DNA from: Microbacterium sp.
GTDB lineage: Bacteria > Actinomycetota > Actinomycetes > Actinomycetales > Microbacteriaceae
Length of the DNA stretch: 64,000 nt
Direction: 5' to 3'
Assembly (NCBI GenBank): GCA_017306415.1
Contig: JAFKIL010000003.1
Location: 1 to 64,000, forward strand
Positions within the stretch are counted from its first letter, which is position 1. Each line of letters begins with the position of its first letter. Below are positions 33,414 to 43,226 of the stretch, piece after piece. Both the position numbers and the translations under genes were made by a program. The notes below the pieces were generated by a model. It did no database searches. It saw only the letters and a list, made by a program, of their open reading frames with translations, and had not been told where the DNA came from.

Positions 33414-34388
33414 TCACTCTGCCATCAGGGTCGCGACGTCGACGTCGGGAGACACCCACCGGACATCCCCGTACCGGCGGAACCACGACACCTGGCGACG
33501 CGCATATCGGCGCGTGAGTGCCTGCGTGCCGGCGATCGCCTCCGCCTCGCTCAGCTCGCCCTCCAGCTGCGCGAGCGCCTGCGCGTAGCCGATCGCGCGG
33601 CGGGCGGTGACGCCGTCCTCGAGCCCCCGGCCGCGGAGCCCGCTCACCTCGTCGAGCAGGCCGGCAGCCCACATCTGCTCGACGCGCCTGTCCAGACGCG
33701 GAACCAGCACATCCCGCGGCAGTTCCACGCCGATCAGTCGGCTCGCCGGATGTGCGAGGACCGGCGCTTCCGGCAGGGAAGCCCCGTGCGTGGCTTCGCC
33801 CTGCGCGAGCACCTCGAGCGCGCGGACGAGCCGCCGCCCGTTGCGCGGGTCGATGCGTCGGGCGGTCTCGGGGTCGCGCTCCCGCAGGCGCGCGAACAGC
33901 ACGCCGGGTCCGTCGCGATCGAGATCGGCCTCCAGCTCCGCGCGGGTCCGCTCGTCCCGTGGCGGGAAGCGGAAGTCGTAGAGCACGCTGGAAACGTACA
34001 GCCCTGACCCGCCGACGAGCACCGCGTCCGCTCCGCGAGAGTTGATGTCGTCGATGGCGGCTCGGGCGCCCCGCTGGTACCACGCTACGGCAGCGTCTTC
34101 GGTCACATCGAGGACGTCCAGCATGTGATGGGCGATCCCCCGGCGCTGGTTCGGAGCGAGCTTGGCAGTCCCGATGTCCATGCCCCGGTACAGCTGCATC
34201 GCGTCGGCGTTCACGATCTCGGCCGCACGCCCCCGGCGCCGCAACTCCTCTGCGAGGCGCAGCGACAGGTCGGTCTTCCCGGTACCGGTCGCACCGATCA
34301 CCGCCCACAGCAGGGGTGTCTCGGTGGCTCCCGCCTCAGCGCGCTGTGCGTCGCCGGCACCACCGCGTGTCGGAGGGGTTCCGCTCAC
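33414..34388 (-). CDS. miaA: tRNA dimethylallyltransferase
   Basis: MiaA adds a dimethylallyl group to A37 of tRNAs reading UNN codons. The 324-residue protein has the P-loop [17 protein letters not shown], the [17 protein letters not shown] block and the [10 protein letters not shown] and [13 protein letters not shown] regions near the C-terminus. The GTG at 34388 overlaps the miaB stop (GTGA), which decides the start; the open frame continues upstream only inside miaB. MiaB then methylthiolates the same base, so the two coupled genes encode consecutive steps. Confidence 0.96.
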   Translation of the reverse strand: MSGTPPTRGGAGDAQRAEAGATETPLLWAVIGATGTGKTDLSLRLAEELRRRGRAAEIVNADAMQLYRGMDIGTAKLAPNQRRGIAHHMLDVLDVTEDAAVAWYQRGARAAIDDINSRGADAVLVGGSGLYVSSVLYDFRFPPRDERTRAELEADLDRDGPGVLFARLRERDPETARRIDPRNGRRLVRALEVLAQGEATHGASLPEAPVLAHPASRLIGVELPRDVLVPRLDRRVEQMWAAGLLDEVSGLRGRGLEDGVTARRAIGYAQALAQLEGELSEAEAIAGTQALTRRYARRQVSWFRRYGDVRWVSPDVDVATLMAE

Positions 34389-35932
34389 ACGCCGATGCGC
34401 AGTGTCGGCAGTCCCAGCGACACGGGCCGCGTCGCTCCGGCATCGGGCGCGGCGGGAATCGCGCAGGATTCCGCCTGCGTGCGGTCCCACGCGTCGCCCG
34501 CTCGCGTGCGACGGATACGCAGCGCAGCATCCTCCGCCATATCGGCGAGCAGATGGAACGGCGCCGCGTGCGTGACCGTCACCGTGACGACATCGCCCGG
34601 ACGCGGCGCTGCGCCGCCGTCCGGCACCTCGAAGTGCACGAGGCGGTTGTCTTCGGCCCTCCCGGTGAGGCGATGTGTCGTGGCGTCCTTCTTGCCCTCG
34701 CCCATCGAGACCAGCACCTCGACCTCACGGCCGAGCTGCTTCTGGTTCTCTTCGAGGGAGATGCGCTCCTGCAGCGCGATCAACCGGTCGTAGCGCTCCT
34801 GGACGACGTGCTTGGGCACCTGATCCGGCATCGTGGCCGCCGGGGTGCCCTCGCGGACCGAGTACTGGAAGGTGAACGCGCTGGCGAATCGTGCCAGCTC
34901 GACGACGCGCATCGTGTCCTCGAAGTCCGCGTCGGTCTCACCGGGGAACCCCACGATGATGTCCGTGGAGATGGCCGCGTGCGGCATCCGGGCGCGGACG
35001 CGATCCAGGATGCCCAGAAAGCGGTCGCTCCGGTACGAGCGCCGCATCGCCCGGAGGATGCGGTCGCTGCCGGACTGCAGGGGCATGTGCAGCTGCGGCA
35101 TGACCGCGCCCGTCTCCGCCATGGCGTCGATCACGTCGTCGGTGAACGCCGCGGGGTGGGGACTGGTGAACCGGATCCGCTCGAGGCCCTCGATCTCGCC
35201 CGCCGCGCGCAGGAGCTTGCTGAAGGCCTGCCGGTCGCCGAACTCGACGCCGTACGAGTTGACGTTCTGCCCCAGCAGCGTGACTTCGATCGCGCCGTCA
35301 TCGACGAGCAGCCGGATCTCGTTGAGGATGTCACCTGGGCGTCGATCCTTCTCCTTGCCTCGCAGGCTCGGGACGATGCAGAACGTGCACGTGTTGTTGC
35401 AGCCGACCGAGATCGACACCCAGCCGCTGTACACCGAATCGCGCTTCGTCGGCAGCGTTGACGGGAAGACCTCGAGGGACTCCAGGATCTCGAGCTCAGC
35501 CTCGCCGTTGTGGCGCGCCCGCTCGAGGAGGGACGGAAGCGAGCCCATGTTGTGCGTGCCGAACACGACGTCCACCCACGGAGCCTTGTCGAGGACGGCT
35601 TCCTTGTCCATCTGGGCGAGGCAGCCGCCGACCGCGATCTGCATCCCCTCGTGGCGATCCTTCCGCGACTTCAGGTGCCCCAGCGTCCCATACAGTTTTC
35701 CGGCGGCATTGTCGCGGACGGCGCACGTGTTGATGACGACGACATCCGCCTCCTGCCCGTCGATCGCCCGCACGTAACCGGCACTCTCCAGCGAGCCCGA
35801 CAGCCGCTCGGAGTCGTGAACGTTCATCTGGCAGCCGAAGGTGCGCACCTCGTACGTACGGGCCCGGCCGTCATCGGCCAGCGACGCGGACGAGGGCGCG
35901 ATGATCGTCGGCGAGGAAATCGGGGTGGTCAT
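34385..35932 (-). CDS. miaB: tRNA-2-methylthio-N6-dimethylallyladenosine synthase
   Basis: MiaB is a radical-SAM methylthiotransferase that modifies i6A37 of tRNA. The 515-residue protein has the N-terminal UPF0004 domain with three cluster cysteines ([23 protein letters not shown]), the radical-SAM CNNTCTFC, and a C-terminal TRAM domain (about 375-450). ATG at 35944 lies within a -10-like TAGAAT (complement of 35943-35948), so I prefer the next in-frame ATG at 35932, 10 bases downstream. A C-terminal extension of about 60 residues follows TRAM. Confidence 0.95.
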   Translation of the reverse strand: MTTPISSPTIIAPSSASLADDGRARTYEVRTFGCQMNVHDSERLSGSLESAGYVRAIDGQEADVVVINTCAVRDNAAGKLYGTLGHLKSRKDRHEGMQIAVGGCLAQMDKEAVLDKAPWVDVVFGTHNMGSLPSLLERARHNGEAELEILESLEVFPSTLPTKRDSVYSGWVSISVGCNNTCTFCIVPSLRGKEKDRRPGDILNEIRLLVDDGAIEVTLLGQNVNSYGVEFGDRQAFSKLLRAAGEIEGLERIRFTSPHPAAFTDDVIDAMAETGAVMPQLHMPLQSGSDRILRAMRRSYRSDRFLGILDRVRARMPHAAISTDIIVGFPGETDADFEDTMRVVELARFASAFTFQYSVREGTPAATMPDQVPKHVVQERYDRLIALQERISLEENQKQLGREVEVLVSMGEGKKDATTHRLTGRAEDNRLVHFEVPDGGAAPRPGDVVTVTVTHAAPFHLLADMAEDAALRIRRTRAGDAWDRTQAESCAIPAAPDAGATRPVSLGLPTLRIGV

Positions 35933-36004
35933 GATGGCTGCCATTCTACGAGCCGATGACGGGCGCGAAGGTCGTCACGCTGGGGGCGCCGACACGCTGC
36001 GCGC

Positions 36005-36649
36005 CTATGATCGGTCGCCGGGATCCTCGAGTGCCTGCCGCGCCGCCGACACGGCCACCGGCGACGGGTAGCCGCGTCGCGAGAGCTGACCGACGAGACG
36101 GCGCAACGCGGTGTCGCGATCCAGGCGCCCCATGGACCGAGCCTTCCCACGGGCGAAGTCGAGCGCCCGCTCGAGATCGTCGTCCGGCAATACTCCCAGC
36201 GCGGCGTCCGCGACATCCTTCGGTATGCCGCGCTTGGCCAGTGTCTGGGCGATGACCTGTCTTCCCTGTCCCTTTCGCTCGACAGCGGAACGGACGAGCT
36301 GCTCCGCCAGGGCCGCATCGTCGACATAGCCGTGCCTTCTGAGCCCGCGAAGCAGCGCATCCGCGCTCTGCTCGTCAAGGGAGTGGCCGCGGATCACCGC
36401 GCGAACCTCCGCGTCCGACAGCGGACGGGCGCGCAGCTTCTTGAGCACGAGGTTCTCGACGGCCGCTGCATCCACCGACCTGCCGTCGTCATCCACACGC
36501 GCCGCCGCCGAAGAGGAAGCGTCCGGCGACGAGCTCTCTACGTCCTCATCCCACGTGGATCGCCACGTCGGCTCCGCCGTCGTCGCGGCGCCGAAGAGAG
36601 GGATGACGGGGGCGAGGCGCTCGCCCCCGTCATGACTATCCGTCGACAT
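36005..36649 (-). CDS. recX: Regulatory protein RecX
   Basis: RecX binds RecA filaments and inhibits recombination and LexA cleavage. The 214-residue protein has an acidic, probably disordered N-terminus (about 1-60) and three-helix repeats, visible as LSDAEVRAVIRGHSLDEQSADALLRGLRRHGYVDD and KGQGRQVIAQTLAKRGIPKDV. It begins 8 bases after recA and is surely co-transcribed. The N-terminal extension, which includes an SSPDASSSAAARVDD stretch, is longer than in many RecX proteins. Confidence 0.93.
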   Translation of the reverse strand: MSTDSHDGGERLAPVIPLFGAATTAEPTWRSTWDEDVESSSPDASSSAAARVDDDGRSVDAAAVENLVLKKLRARPLSDAEVRAVIRGHSLDEQSADALLRGLRRHGYVDDAALAEQLVRSAVERKGQGRQVIAQTLAKRGIPKDVADAALGVLPDDDLERALDFARGKARSMGRLDRDTALRRLVGQLSRRGYPSPVAVSAARQALEDPGDRS

Positions 36650-36657
36650 GGTGTCGC

Positions 36658-37710
<1,053 letters not shown>

Positions 37711-37991
37711 GGCGTGCTCCTTCTGCATAGCGTCCGTCCGCGGAGGATCCGCGGCCCGACGATTCCGTCGCCTGTAGGCTGTCGCGCTCCGGCCCGGCGG
37801 GCCGGCCTCTGCGACAAGGCGTGTGGTGTCGTTCGACGCTGTTCACGCTACGGACGGGCTCCGACATTCGACGGTGCCCCTTCCGCTCACGTGCACAGAC
37901 GCCTCATCGACACCCGCTGTGCAGGAGCCTAGATGGGAATCGAACACATCTTCGACGACACGCCGTTCGTCGACGCGATGCACGAGCCGGT
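37711..37991 (-). promoter_or_regulatory. recA upstream region
   Basis: About 280 bases separate recA from the DUF3046 gene. On the minus strand TAGCGT (37845-37850) is a candidate -10. Just downstream lies GAACAGCGTCGAAC (complement of 37831-37844), two SOS-box-like half-sites but in direct, not inverted, orientation. The leader also has hairpins built on CCGCGG and GGCCCG repeats. The SOS operator is therefore uncertain. Confidence 0.4.
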
Positions 37992-38025
37992 CTACCGGCG
38001 CGGGTCCAGCCGACCGGCACCGTGA
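37933..38025 (+). CDS. Possible small ORF upstream of recA
   Basis: A 30-codon frame beginning MGIEHIFDDTPFVDAMHEPV has AGGAG 5 bases before its ATG and ends with TGA inside the 3' end of the DUF3046 gene on the other strand. I recognise no family. The ribosome site and the less Arg-rich composition argue for it; the tiny size and the overlap argue against. Confidence 0.25.
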   Translation: MGIEHIFDDTPFVDAMHEPVYRRGSSRPAP

Positions 38026-38213
38026 CGATGTGAAGGAGGAACGTCCATCTCCGCGCACAGCGCGAGCCATACCTCGCGGGGAGCGACTCCGAGATCCAGA
38101 GCTTCCACCGCCGTCCGATCTCCGAGGGCGGTCAGCACGAGATCGGAGACCAGAGCTCCGCTTCTCGAGCCGAACTCCTCCACCACCGCGCGATGGAACT
38201 CACTGCGGCGCAT
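37992..38213 (-). CDS. DUF3046 family protein
   Basis: This 73-residue protein of unknown function is an actinobacterial DUF3046 member, recognised by the MRRSEFHRAVVEEFG opening and the LGDRTAVEALDLGVAPREVWLALCAEMDVP stretch. Such genes are typically found just upstream of recA, as here. The preceding ClgR-like gene ends 21 bases away, so the two are probably co-transcribed. The domain has no catalytic signature; a DNA- or protein-binding role is only a guess. Confidence 0.85.
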   Translation of the reverse strand: MRRSEFHRAVVEEFGSRSGALVSDLVLTALGDRTAVEALDLGVAPREVWLALCAEMDVPPSHRHGAGRLDPRR

Positions 38214-38234
38214 GACGGGAATGAACGCCCCGCG

Positions 38235-38543
38235 TCAGCGGAACGAGAGCTCGGGACCGACCTCGGCCACCAGGTCGTCGGGAACGACATCCGGGAAGGT
38301 CTGCAGACCCTCGAGCACGGAGATGCGGTCGCCGACCTCGCGCATGATCGTGGAGATCGGCACATCGAGGGCTTCGGCGACCGACGCGAGGATCTCGCTC
38401 GACGCCTCCTTCTGACCGCGCTCCACCTCGCTGAGGTAGCCGAGCGCCACGCTCGCGCGGCTCGCGACCTGTCGGAGGGTGCGACCCTTCTGCTGACGGA
38501 AGTCACGCAGAACTTCGCCGATCTCTTGACGTACCAGGATCAT
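38235..38543 (-). CDS. clgR: ClgR-like XRE family transcriptional regulator
   Basis: This 102-residue regulator has one XRE-type helix-turn-helix (about residues 8-65, IGEVLRDFRQQKGRTLRQVASRASVALGYLSEVERGQKEAS). The sequence closely fits ClgR, which in actinobacteria activates clp protease and stress genes. The C-terminal tail, expected to control its stability by Clp proteolysis, ends VAEVGPELSFR. ATG at 38543 follows a purine-rich GGGGAGGGGG. It lies between cinA and DUF3046/recA, the standard actinobacterial location. Confidence 0.88.
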   Translation of the reverse strand: MILVRQEIGEVLRDFRQQKGRTLRQVASRASVALGYLSEVERGQKEASSEILASVAEALDVPISTIMREVGDRISVLEGLQTFPDVVPDDLVAEVGPELSFR

Positions 38544-38690
38544 TTCGTGCCCCCTCCCCACCGTCGCTGCTCGCTGTCCGGGTGGATAACTGTACAACAC
38601 CCGATGTGGCCAATCTAATCCCGCGCGCTGGGGAATGGGTGGGAATCGCCGAATGTAACGGACCCGAAACACGACGCGCCCGAGCGGCGA

Positions 38691-39245
38691 TCAGAGCGCG
38701 TCGAGAGCCAGGCGGATCGCCCTCCTGGTGGCCTCGGCGCGGATCTCGTCTCGACCCCCCGCGAGCACGATCGACTCGACCCGCGTGCCCAGAGGGGTCG
38801 ACACGCCGATGTGAACGGTGCCCACCGGCTGCCCGTCCGGAGAGTCGGGACCTGCGATACCGGTCGTGGAGATCCCGACATCGGCGCGAGTCGCCCCTCT
38901 GCCGAGCGCGATGCGCACGCCCTCGGCCATCTGACGGGCGACCTCGGGGTGCACCGGACCGTGCATCTCCAGCAACGCCGCGTCCACGCCGAGGAGAGCG
39001 TGCTTGAGGTCGGTCGCGTACGCGACGACCCCGCCGCGGACGTGGGCGGACGCCCCGGGCACGGCGACCAACGCCGCGACGACCATGCCGCCGGTGAGGG
39101 ACTCCGCCACACCCACCGTCCACCCCAGTTCGCCGAGGCGGTGGAGGAGCCGTTCGGGGTCGGCACCGTGGCGGTCGACGACCAGCGTCGACTCCAGATC
39201 CTCCGCAGCGGCGGCGGCCGCGCGCGCCTCACGCCGACTGGTCAT
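38691..39245 (-). CDS. CinA family protein (nicotinamide-nucleotide amidohydrolase domain)
   Basis: This 184-residue protein contains only the C-terminal CinA (PncC-type) domain. PncC deamidates NMN to nicotinate mononucleotide in NAD recycling. Conserved blocks are TVGVAESLTGGMVVAAL, GGVVAYATDLKHALLGV and GISTTGIAGPDSPDGQPVGTVHIGV. The ATG at 39245 overlaps the pgsA stop (ATGA). An N-terminal Ala/Arg-rich stretch of about 30 residues precedes the domain. Full-length CinA has an N-terminal MoaB-like domain, which is absent. Confidence 0.92.
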   Translation of the reverse strand: MTSRREARAAAAAAEDLESTLVVDRHGADPERLLHRLGELGWTVGVAESLTGGMVVAALVAVPGASAHVRGGVVAYATDLKHALLGVDAALLEMHGPVHPEVARQMAEGVRIALGRGATRADVGISTTGIAGPDSPDGQPVGTVHIGVSTPLGTRVESIVLAGGRDEIRAEATRRAIRLALDAL

Positions 39246-39814
39246 CGTGCGGCTCTGCCGCCCCGCGCCGCGCGCACCTCGCTCACGACGTAGTCGATGC
39301 CGCTCGCGACCGTCAGCGCGACCGCGATCGTCATCGTCACCCCGTTCACCCACCAGATCCAGTCGCCGACGAGCGTCGACAGCGGGAGCAGAGCCAGGGA
39401 GAGCGCGACGGCCTGCGCCACGGTCTTGAGCTTGCCCATCCAGGCGGCGGCGAGCACGTGATCGCTCACCACGACGAACCGGTAGACCGTGATCCCGATC
39501 TCGCGGACGAGCACGACGATCGTGATCCACCAGGGCAGCGCGCCGAGGATCGACAGCCCGACGAAGGCGCAGCCGGTGAGCGCCTTGTCGGCGATCGGAT
39601 CCAGGAGCTTGCCGAGGTCCGTGACGATGTCGTTCCGGCGCGCGATCGCGCCGTCGATGCCGTCCGTGGCGATCGCCACGATGAACAGGACCGCCGCCCA
39701 CCAGCGCAGCGGGCCGTTGTGGCCGGCGTCGGCAAGCAGCATCCAGAGGAACACCGGCGCGCAGATGATCCGCGCGATGGTGATGGCGTTCGGCAGCTGT
39801 CGGGGAACGGTCAC
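39242..39814 (-). CDS. pgsA: CDP-diacylglycerol--glycerol-3-phosphate 3-phosphatidyltransferase
   Basis: PgsA makes phosphatidylglycerol phosphate from CDP-diacylglycerol in the membrane. The 190-residue protein has about five spans and the CDP-alcohol phosphotransferase motif in one continuous block (residues about 51-77, DGIDGAIARRND then LGKLLDPIADK), with all four aspartates. The GTG at 39814 starts 43 bases after the ftsK stop. In actinobacteria several paralogues exist; position between ftsK and cinA supports the PgsA assignment. Confidence 0.93.
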   Translation of the reverse strand: MTVPRQLPNAITIARIICAPVFLWMLLADAGHNGPLRWWAAVLFIVAIATDGIDGAIARRNDIVTDLGKLLDPIADKALTGCAFVGLSILGALPWWITIVVLVREIGITVYRFVVVSDHVLAAAWMGKLKTVAQAVALSLALLPLSTLVGDWIWWVNGVTMTIAVALTVASGIDYVVSEVRAARGGRAAR

Positions 39815-39857
39815 GCTTCAGTATCGCAGTCCGCGCCGCACGGCATGCCTGCGCCCG

Positions 39858-42575
39858 TCAATCGCGGCCGGTGAGCCCCCACGCGTCCTCGTCGCCCTCC
39901 GCTTCCACGACGGGGAGCCCGTCGAACTGACGGTCCACGGGGTCGCTGACGTACATGTCCGCGGATCCGGACGCGTCGGAGTGCGACGCCGCCGGAACGG
40001 CCGCAGGGAGGTCCTCCCCGCGCAGCCGCGCGAGCACCTCGGGCAGCTGATCCGGGCGGACCAGGACGTCGCGCGCCTTCGAACCCTCCGAAGGTCCGAC
40101 GATCTCGCGCGACTCGAGCAGGTCCATCAGGCGACCCGCCTTGGCGAAACCGACCCGCAGCTTGCGCTGCAGCATCGAGGTCGAGCCGAACTGGGTCGTC
40201 ACGATCTGCTCGGCCGCGGCCAGCAGCAGGTCCAGGTCGTCCCCGATGTCGGCGTCGACCTCCTTCTTCTCGACCGCCGCCTGCACGTCCGCGCGGTACT
40301 CGGGCCGTGCCTGATGCGTGACGTGCTTGACGACCTTCTCGATCTCGGACTCGCTGACCCACGCCCCCTGGACGCGGATGGCCTTCGACGCACCCATGGG
40401 CAGGAAGAGGCCGTCGCCTTGGCCGATGAGCCGATCAGCACCGGGCTGGTCCAGGATGACGCGGGAGTCGGTGACGCTCGTGACGGCGAACGCGAGTCGG
40501 GAGGGGACGTTGGCCTTGATGAGACCGGTCACGACATCGACAGACGGCCGCTGCGTCGCGAGCACCAAGTGGATGCCGCTCGCCCGCGCCAGCTGGGTGA
40601 TGCGCACGATCGAGTCCTCGACGTCGCGCGGCGCCACCATCATCAGGTCGGCGAGCTCGTCGACGACGACCAGCAGATACGGGTACGGCTTCAGCACCCG
40701 CTCGCTGCCGGCCGGGAGCTGGATGCCTCCCGCGACGACCGCCTTGTTGAAGTCGTCGATGTGCCGGAAGCCGAACGACGCGAGGTCGTCGTACCGCATG
40801 TCCATCTCCTTCACGACCCACTGCAGCGCCTCCGCAGCCTTCTTGGGGTTCGTGATGATGGGAGTGATCAGATGAGGCACGCCCGCGTAGCTGGTGAGCT
40901 CGACGCGCTTCGGGTCGATGAGGACCATCCGCACCTCCGACGGCTTGGCGCGCATCAGCAGGCTCGTGATCATCGAGTTCACGAAGCTGGACTTCCCGGA
41001 GCCGGTCGAGCCGGCCACCAGGAGATGCGGCATCTTCGCCAGGTTGGCCACGACGTAGCCGCCCCCGACGTCCTTGCCCACGCCGATCGTCATCGGATGC
41101 GCGGAGGACGTCGCCGCCTGCGACCTCAGGACATCGCCGAGCGTCACGATCTCGCGATCGGTGTTGGGGATCTCGACGCCGATGGCGCTCTTCCCCGGGA
41201 TCGGCGCGAGGATCCGCACCTCGTTCGAGGCGACGGCGTACGCGATGTTGTTCGTGAGCGCCGTGATGCGCTCGACCTTCACGCCCGGGCCGAGTTCGAT
41301 CTCGTACTGCGTGACCGTCGGTCCGCGGGAGAAGCCCGTCACCCGCGCGTCGACCTGGAACTGGTCCAGGACGCCCGTCACGGCCTGGACGATGCGGTCG
41401 TTCGCCTCGGAGCGCGCCTTGTGCGGCGACCCCGCCGCGAGCGTCTGCACCGAGGGCAGGCGGTAGGGAGCGCTCGGCGGCACCCGGTCGCCGGATCCGC
41501 CGATGCCGGTCAGGCCGGGCAGGATCCCGTCCGAGAGCGGATCGTCGTCGATGGCGTCGTCGTGCAGGCCGGTGCGGCCGCCCTGCGCGGCACGCTCGGC
41601 GCCCGCGAGCACGGAGGGATCGATGACCTCCGTGACGGCCTCGGGGATCGGCGGCACGGGGGGCGTGGCAGCGACCGCCTGCTCGAACCCTCCTTCGGAG
41701 AGGCCCGGAGTGAGCAGTTCGGTGAGGTCCTGCGATCCCAGTCCCCCGTCGACATCCTTCTCCCGGCCGGACTTGTTCCGGCGCCACCACGGGAGGGCAG
41801 GGTCTCCATCGTCCTCGTCGTCCGACGCCGCGGCGGCACCCGCGGCGGCACCCGTGGCGGTGTGCTCGGCGCGCTCCGCGCCGAACATCCACGCGTAGAG
41901 GTCGCCCAGGCGGCGGCCGATGCGATTCGGCGGGGTCTTCGTGAGGATCAGGACGCTGAGGAAGGCGAGGAGTCCCAGTACGACGCAGGCGCCCGCCTGG
42001 GTGAGGAGCATCGCGAGGGGCTCGCCGACCATCCAGCCGAACAGACCGCCTGCGGTACTGAGCGCCGGCAGTCCGTCCTTCGGGTTCGGGCGGCCCCCGA
42101 GCGCGTGGCAGAAGCCCGCGAGCGACAGCACGAACAGGGCGAATCCGATGCCGATGCGCCCGTTGTCGTGCACCGACGACGGATGGCGGAAGAGCCATCC
42201 GGCGAGGAGCACGAGGAGCACGGGGAGCACGAACGACACTCTCCCGACGAGACCTCCGGCCGTGTAGGCGCTCACCGACTGCGCCACCTCGGAGCCGATG
42301 AAGAACCACTCGACCACCGCACCCGCCACCGCGAGCAGCACGATGAGGAACGGCAGCCCGTCTCTGCGCTGATCCTTCTCCAGCGTCTCCGGCCCGAACG
42401 CCCGGAACAGCCCGCCCACGCCGTGCGCGAGCCCCATCCACGCACGCGCCGCGACGGGAGGCTTGTCGGCCTCGCCGACGTACTTCTTCGGCGCCGGATC
42501 GGGTTTGCGGGCGCGCGTCGACGACCCCTTCGCGGGCGCGCGACCGCTCGTGGTCGAGCTTGAGCTCCTGGGCAT
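39858..42575 (-). CDS. ftsK: DNA translocase FtsK
   Basis: FtsK pumps DNA at the division septum so that chromosomes separate. The 905-residue protein has a short basic N-terminus, four or five membrane spans (about 65-235), an acidic linker (about 245-370), the RecA-like motor with Walker [19 protein letters not shown] and Walker [17 protein letters not shown], and a C-terminal gamma winged helix (about 800-865) that reads KOPS-type sequences. I chose ATG at 42575, matching the family N-terminus [11 protein letters not shown]; its GGAGG is unusually close (1 base). ATG at 42605 is the alternative. Confidence 0.95.
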   Translation of the reverse strand: MPRSSSSTTSGRAPAKGSSTRARKPDPAPKKYVGEADKPPVAARAWMGLAHGVGGLFRAFGPETLEKDQRRDGLPFLIVLLAVAGAVVEWFFIGSEVAQSVSAYTAGGLVGRVSFVLPVLLVLLAGWLFRHPSSVHDNGRIGIGFALFVLSLAGFCHALGGRPNPKDGLPALSTAGGLFGWMVGEPLAMLLTQAGACVVLGLLAFLSVLILTKTPPNRIGRRLGDLYAWMFGAERAEHTATGAAAGAAAASDDEDDGDPALPWWRRNKSGREKDVDGGLGSQDLTELLTPGLSEGGFEQAVAATPPVPPIPEAVTEVIDPSVLAGAERAAQGGRTGLHDDAIDDDPLSDGILPGLTGIGGSGDRVPPSAPYRLPSVQTLAAGSPHKARSEANDRIVQAVTGVLDQFQVDARVTGFSRGPTVTQYEIELGPGVKVERITALTNNIAYAVASNEVRILAPIPGKSAIGVEIPNTDREIVTLGDVLRSQAATSSAHPMTIGVGKDVGGGYVVANLAKMPHLLVAGSTGSGKSSFVNSMITSLLMRAKPSEVRMVLIDPKRVELTSYAGVPHLITPIITNPKKAAEALQWVVKEMDMRYDDLASFGFRHIDDFNKAVVAGGIQLPAGSERVLKPYPYLLVVVDELADLMMVAPRDVEDSIVRITQLARASGIHLVLATQRPSVDVVTGLIKANVPSRLAFAVTSVTDSRVILDQPGADRLIGQGDGLFLPMGASKAIRVQGAWVSESEIEKVVKHVTHQARPEYRADVQAAVEKKEVDADIGDDLDLLLAAAEQIVTTQFGSTSMLQRKLRVGFAKAGRLMDLLESREIVGPSEGSKARDVLVRPDQLPEVLARLRGEDLPAAVPAASHSDASGSADMYVSDPVDRQFDGLPVVEAEGDEDAWGLTGRD

Positions 42576-42653
42576 TCCTCCACGGTAGGCCGGGACGACC
42601 GACATTCCGCGGATTGACGCGGCCCGCCGCACGACGACGAACCGTCGTCGACG

Positions 42654-43148
42654 TCAGCGCAGACGCTTGACCATCGTGTCGCGGCCGACACCCGGCTGGA
42701 CCACCGCGAAGCCTTCGCTGCGATACAGCGTGGTCGCGAAGTTGCCGCGCTCGACGCTGAGACTGAGCCGGCCGTAGCCGTTCTCCCTCGCGTGATCGAC
42801 GAGGCGCTGCAGGAGGGTGCGACCGACGCCGTGCGCACGCCACACCGGGCGGACGCCGATGATCAGTTCCGGCACGCCGGTCCCGACGTACCCGAAGCCC
42901 GGCGCCGTGCGCGGGAGCAGCCGGTACCACGCCGCGCCGATCGGACCTCCGTTGCCGTCGAGCGCGACGAAGCCCGCGTCTCCCGGCCGCATCCAGCCCG
43001 CGATGTACCTGCTGTGCTCCGGGCTCGTGAGCACCTCGTGCCGGGGGCGCACACCGTCCGCGCGCCAATTCGCCGCCTCGACGACCATGTCGCCGAGGAA
43101 CGCACCGTCGGACTGGACCGCCGGCCGCACGCGGAACGACTCGGGCAT
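42654..43148 (-). CDS. GNAT family N-acetyltransferase
   Basis: This 164-residue GNAT protein has the acetyl-CoA loop VWRAHGVGRTLLQRLVDHARENG (near 102-124) and a C-terminal YRSEGFAVV motif. Substrate unknown. The N-terminal half is longer than in minimal GNATs and begins FRVRPAVQSDGAFLGDMVVEAANW. The ATG at 43148 lies 7 bases after TACACT, so the transcript is probably leaderless. It sits between rnj and ftsK but on its own promoter. Confidence 0.85.
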   Translation of the reverse strand: MPESFRVRPAVQSDGAFLGDMVVEAANWRADGVRPRHEVLTSPEHSRYIAGWMRPGDAGFVALDGNGGPIGAAWYRLLPRTAPGFGYVGTGVPELIIGVRPVWRAHGVGRTLLQRLVDHARENGYGRLSLSVERGNFATTLYRSEGFAVVQPGVGRDTMVKRLR

Positions 43149-43155
43149 GCGGGCG

Positions 43156-43161
43156 AGTGTA
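43156..43161 (-). promoter_or_regulatory. -10 box of the GNAT gene (leaderless)
   Basis: TACACT on the minus strand, 7 bases before the ATG at 43148. The direct repeats at 43185-43218 lie just upstream. Confidence 0.5.
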
Positions 43162-43184
43162 TCGAGAGCGTGTTACGGCACGAT

Positions 43185-43218
43185 AACGCTCCGCGACCCG
43201 TGAACGCTCCGCGACCCG
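43185..43218. repeat. Tandem direct repeat of 16 bases
   Basis: AACGCTCCGCGACCCG occurs at 43185-43200 and again, identically, at 43203-43218, a period of 18 bases. It lies between the rnj stop and the promoter of the GNAT gene. It may be a recent slippage duplication or a pair of regulator sites. Confidence 0.8.
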
Positions 43219-43226
43219 GGCAGGCG

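Noticed and set aside
37831-37844. GAACAGCGTCGAAC as the recA SOS box
   Set aside because: The half-sites are in direct rather than inverted orientation, so it does not fit the LexA dimer site. Kept only as a note in the recA upstream entry.
39489-42563. Open frame of 1024 codons on the plus strand
   Set aside because: Antisense to ftsK and pgsA, which have full conserved motifs. Composition is typical of a shadow frame.
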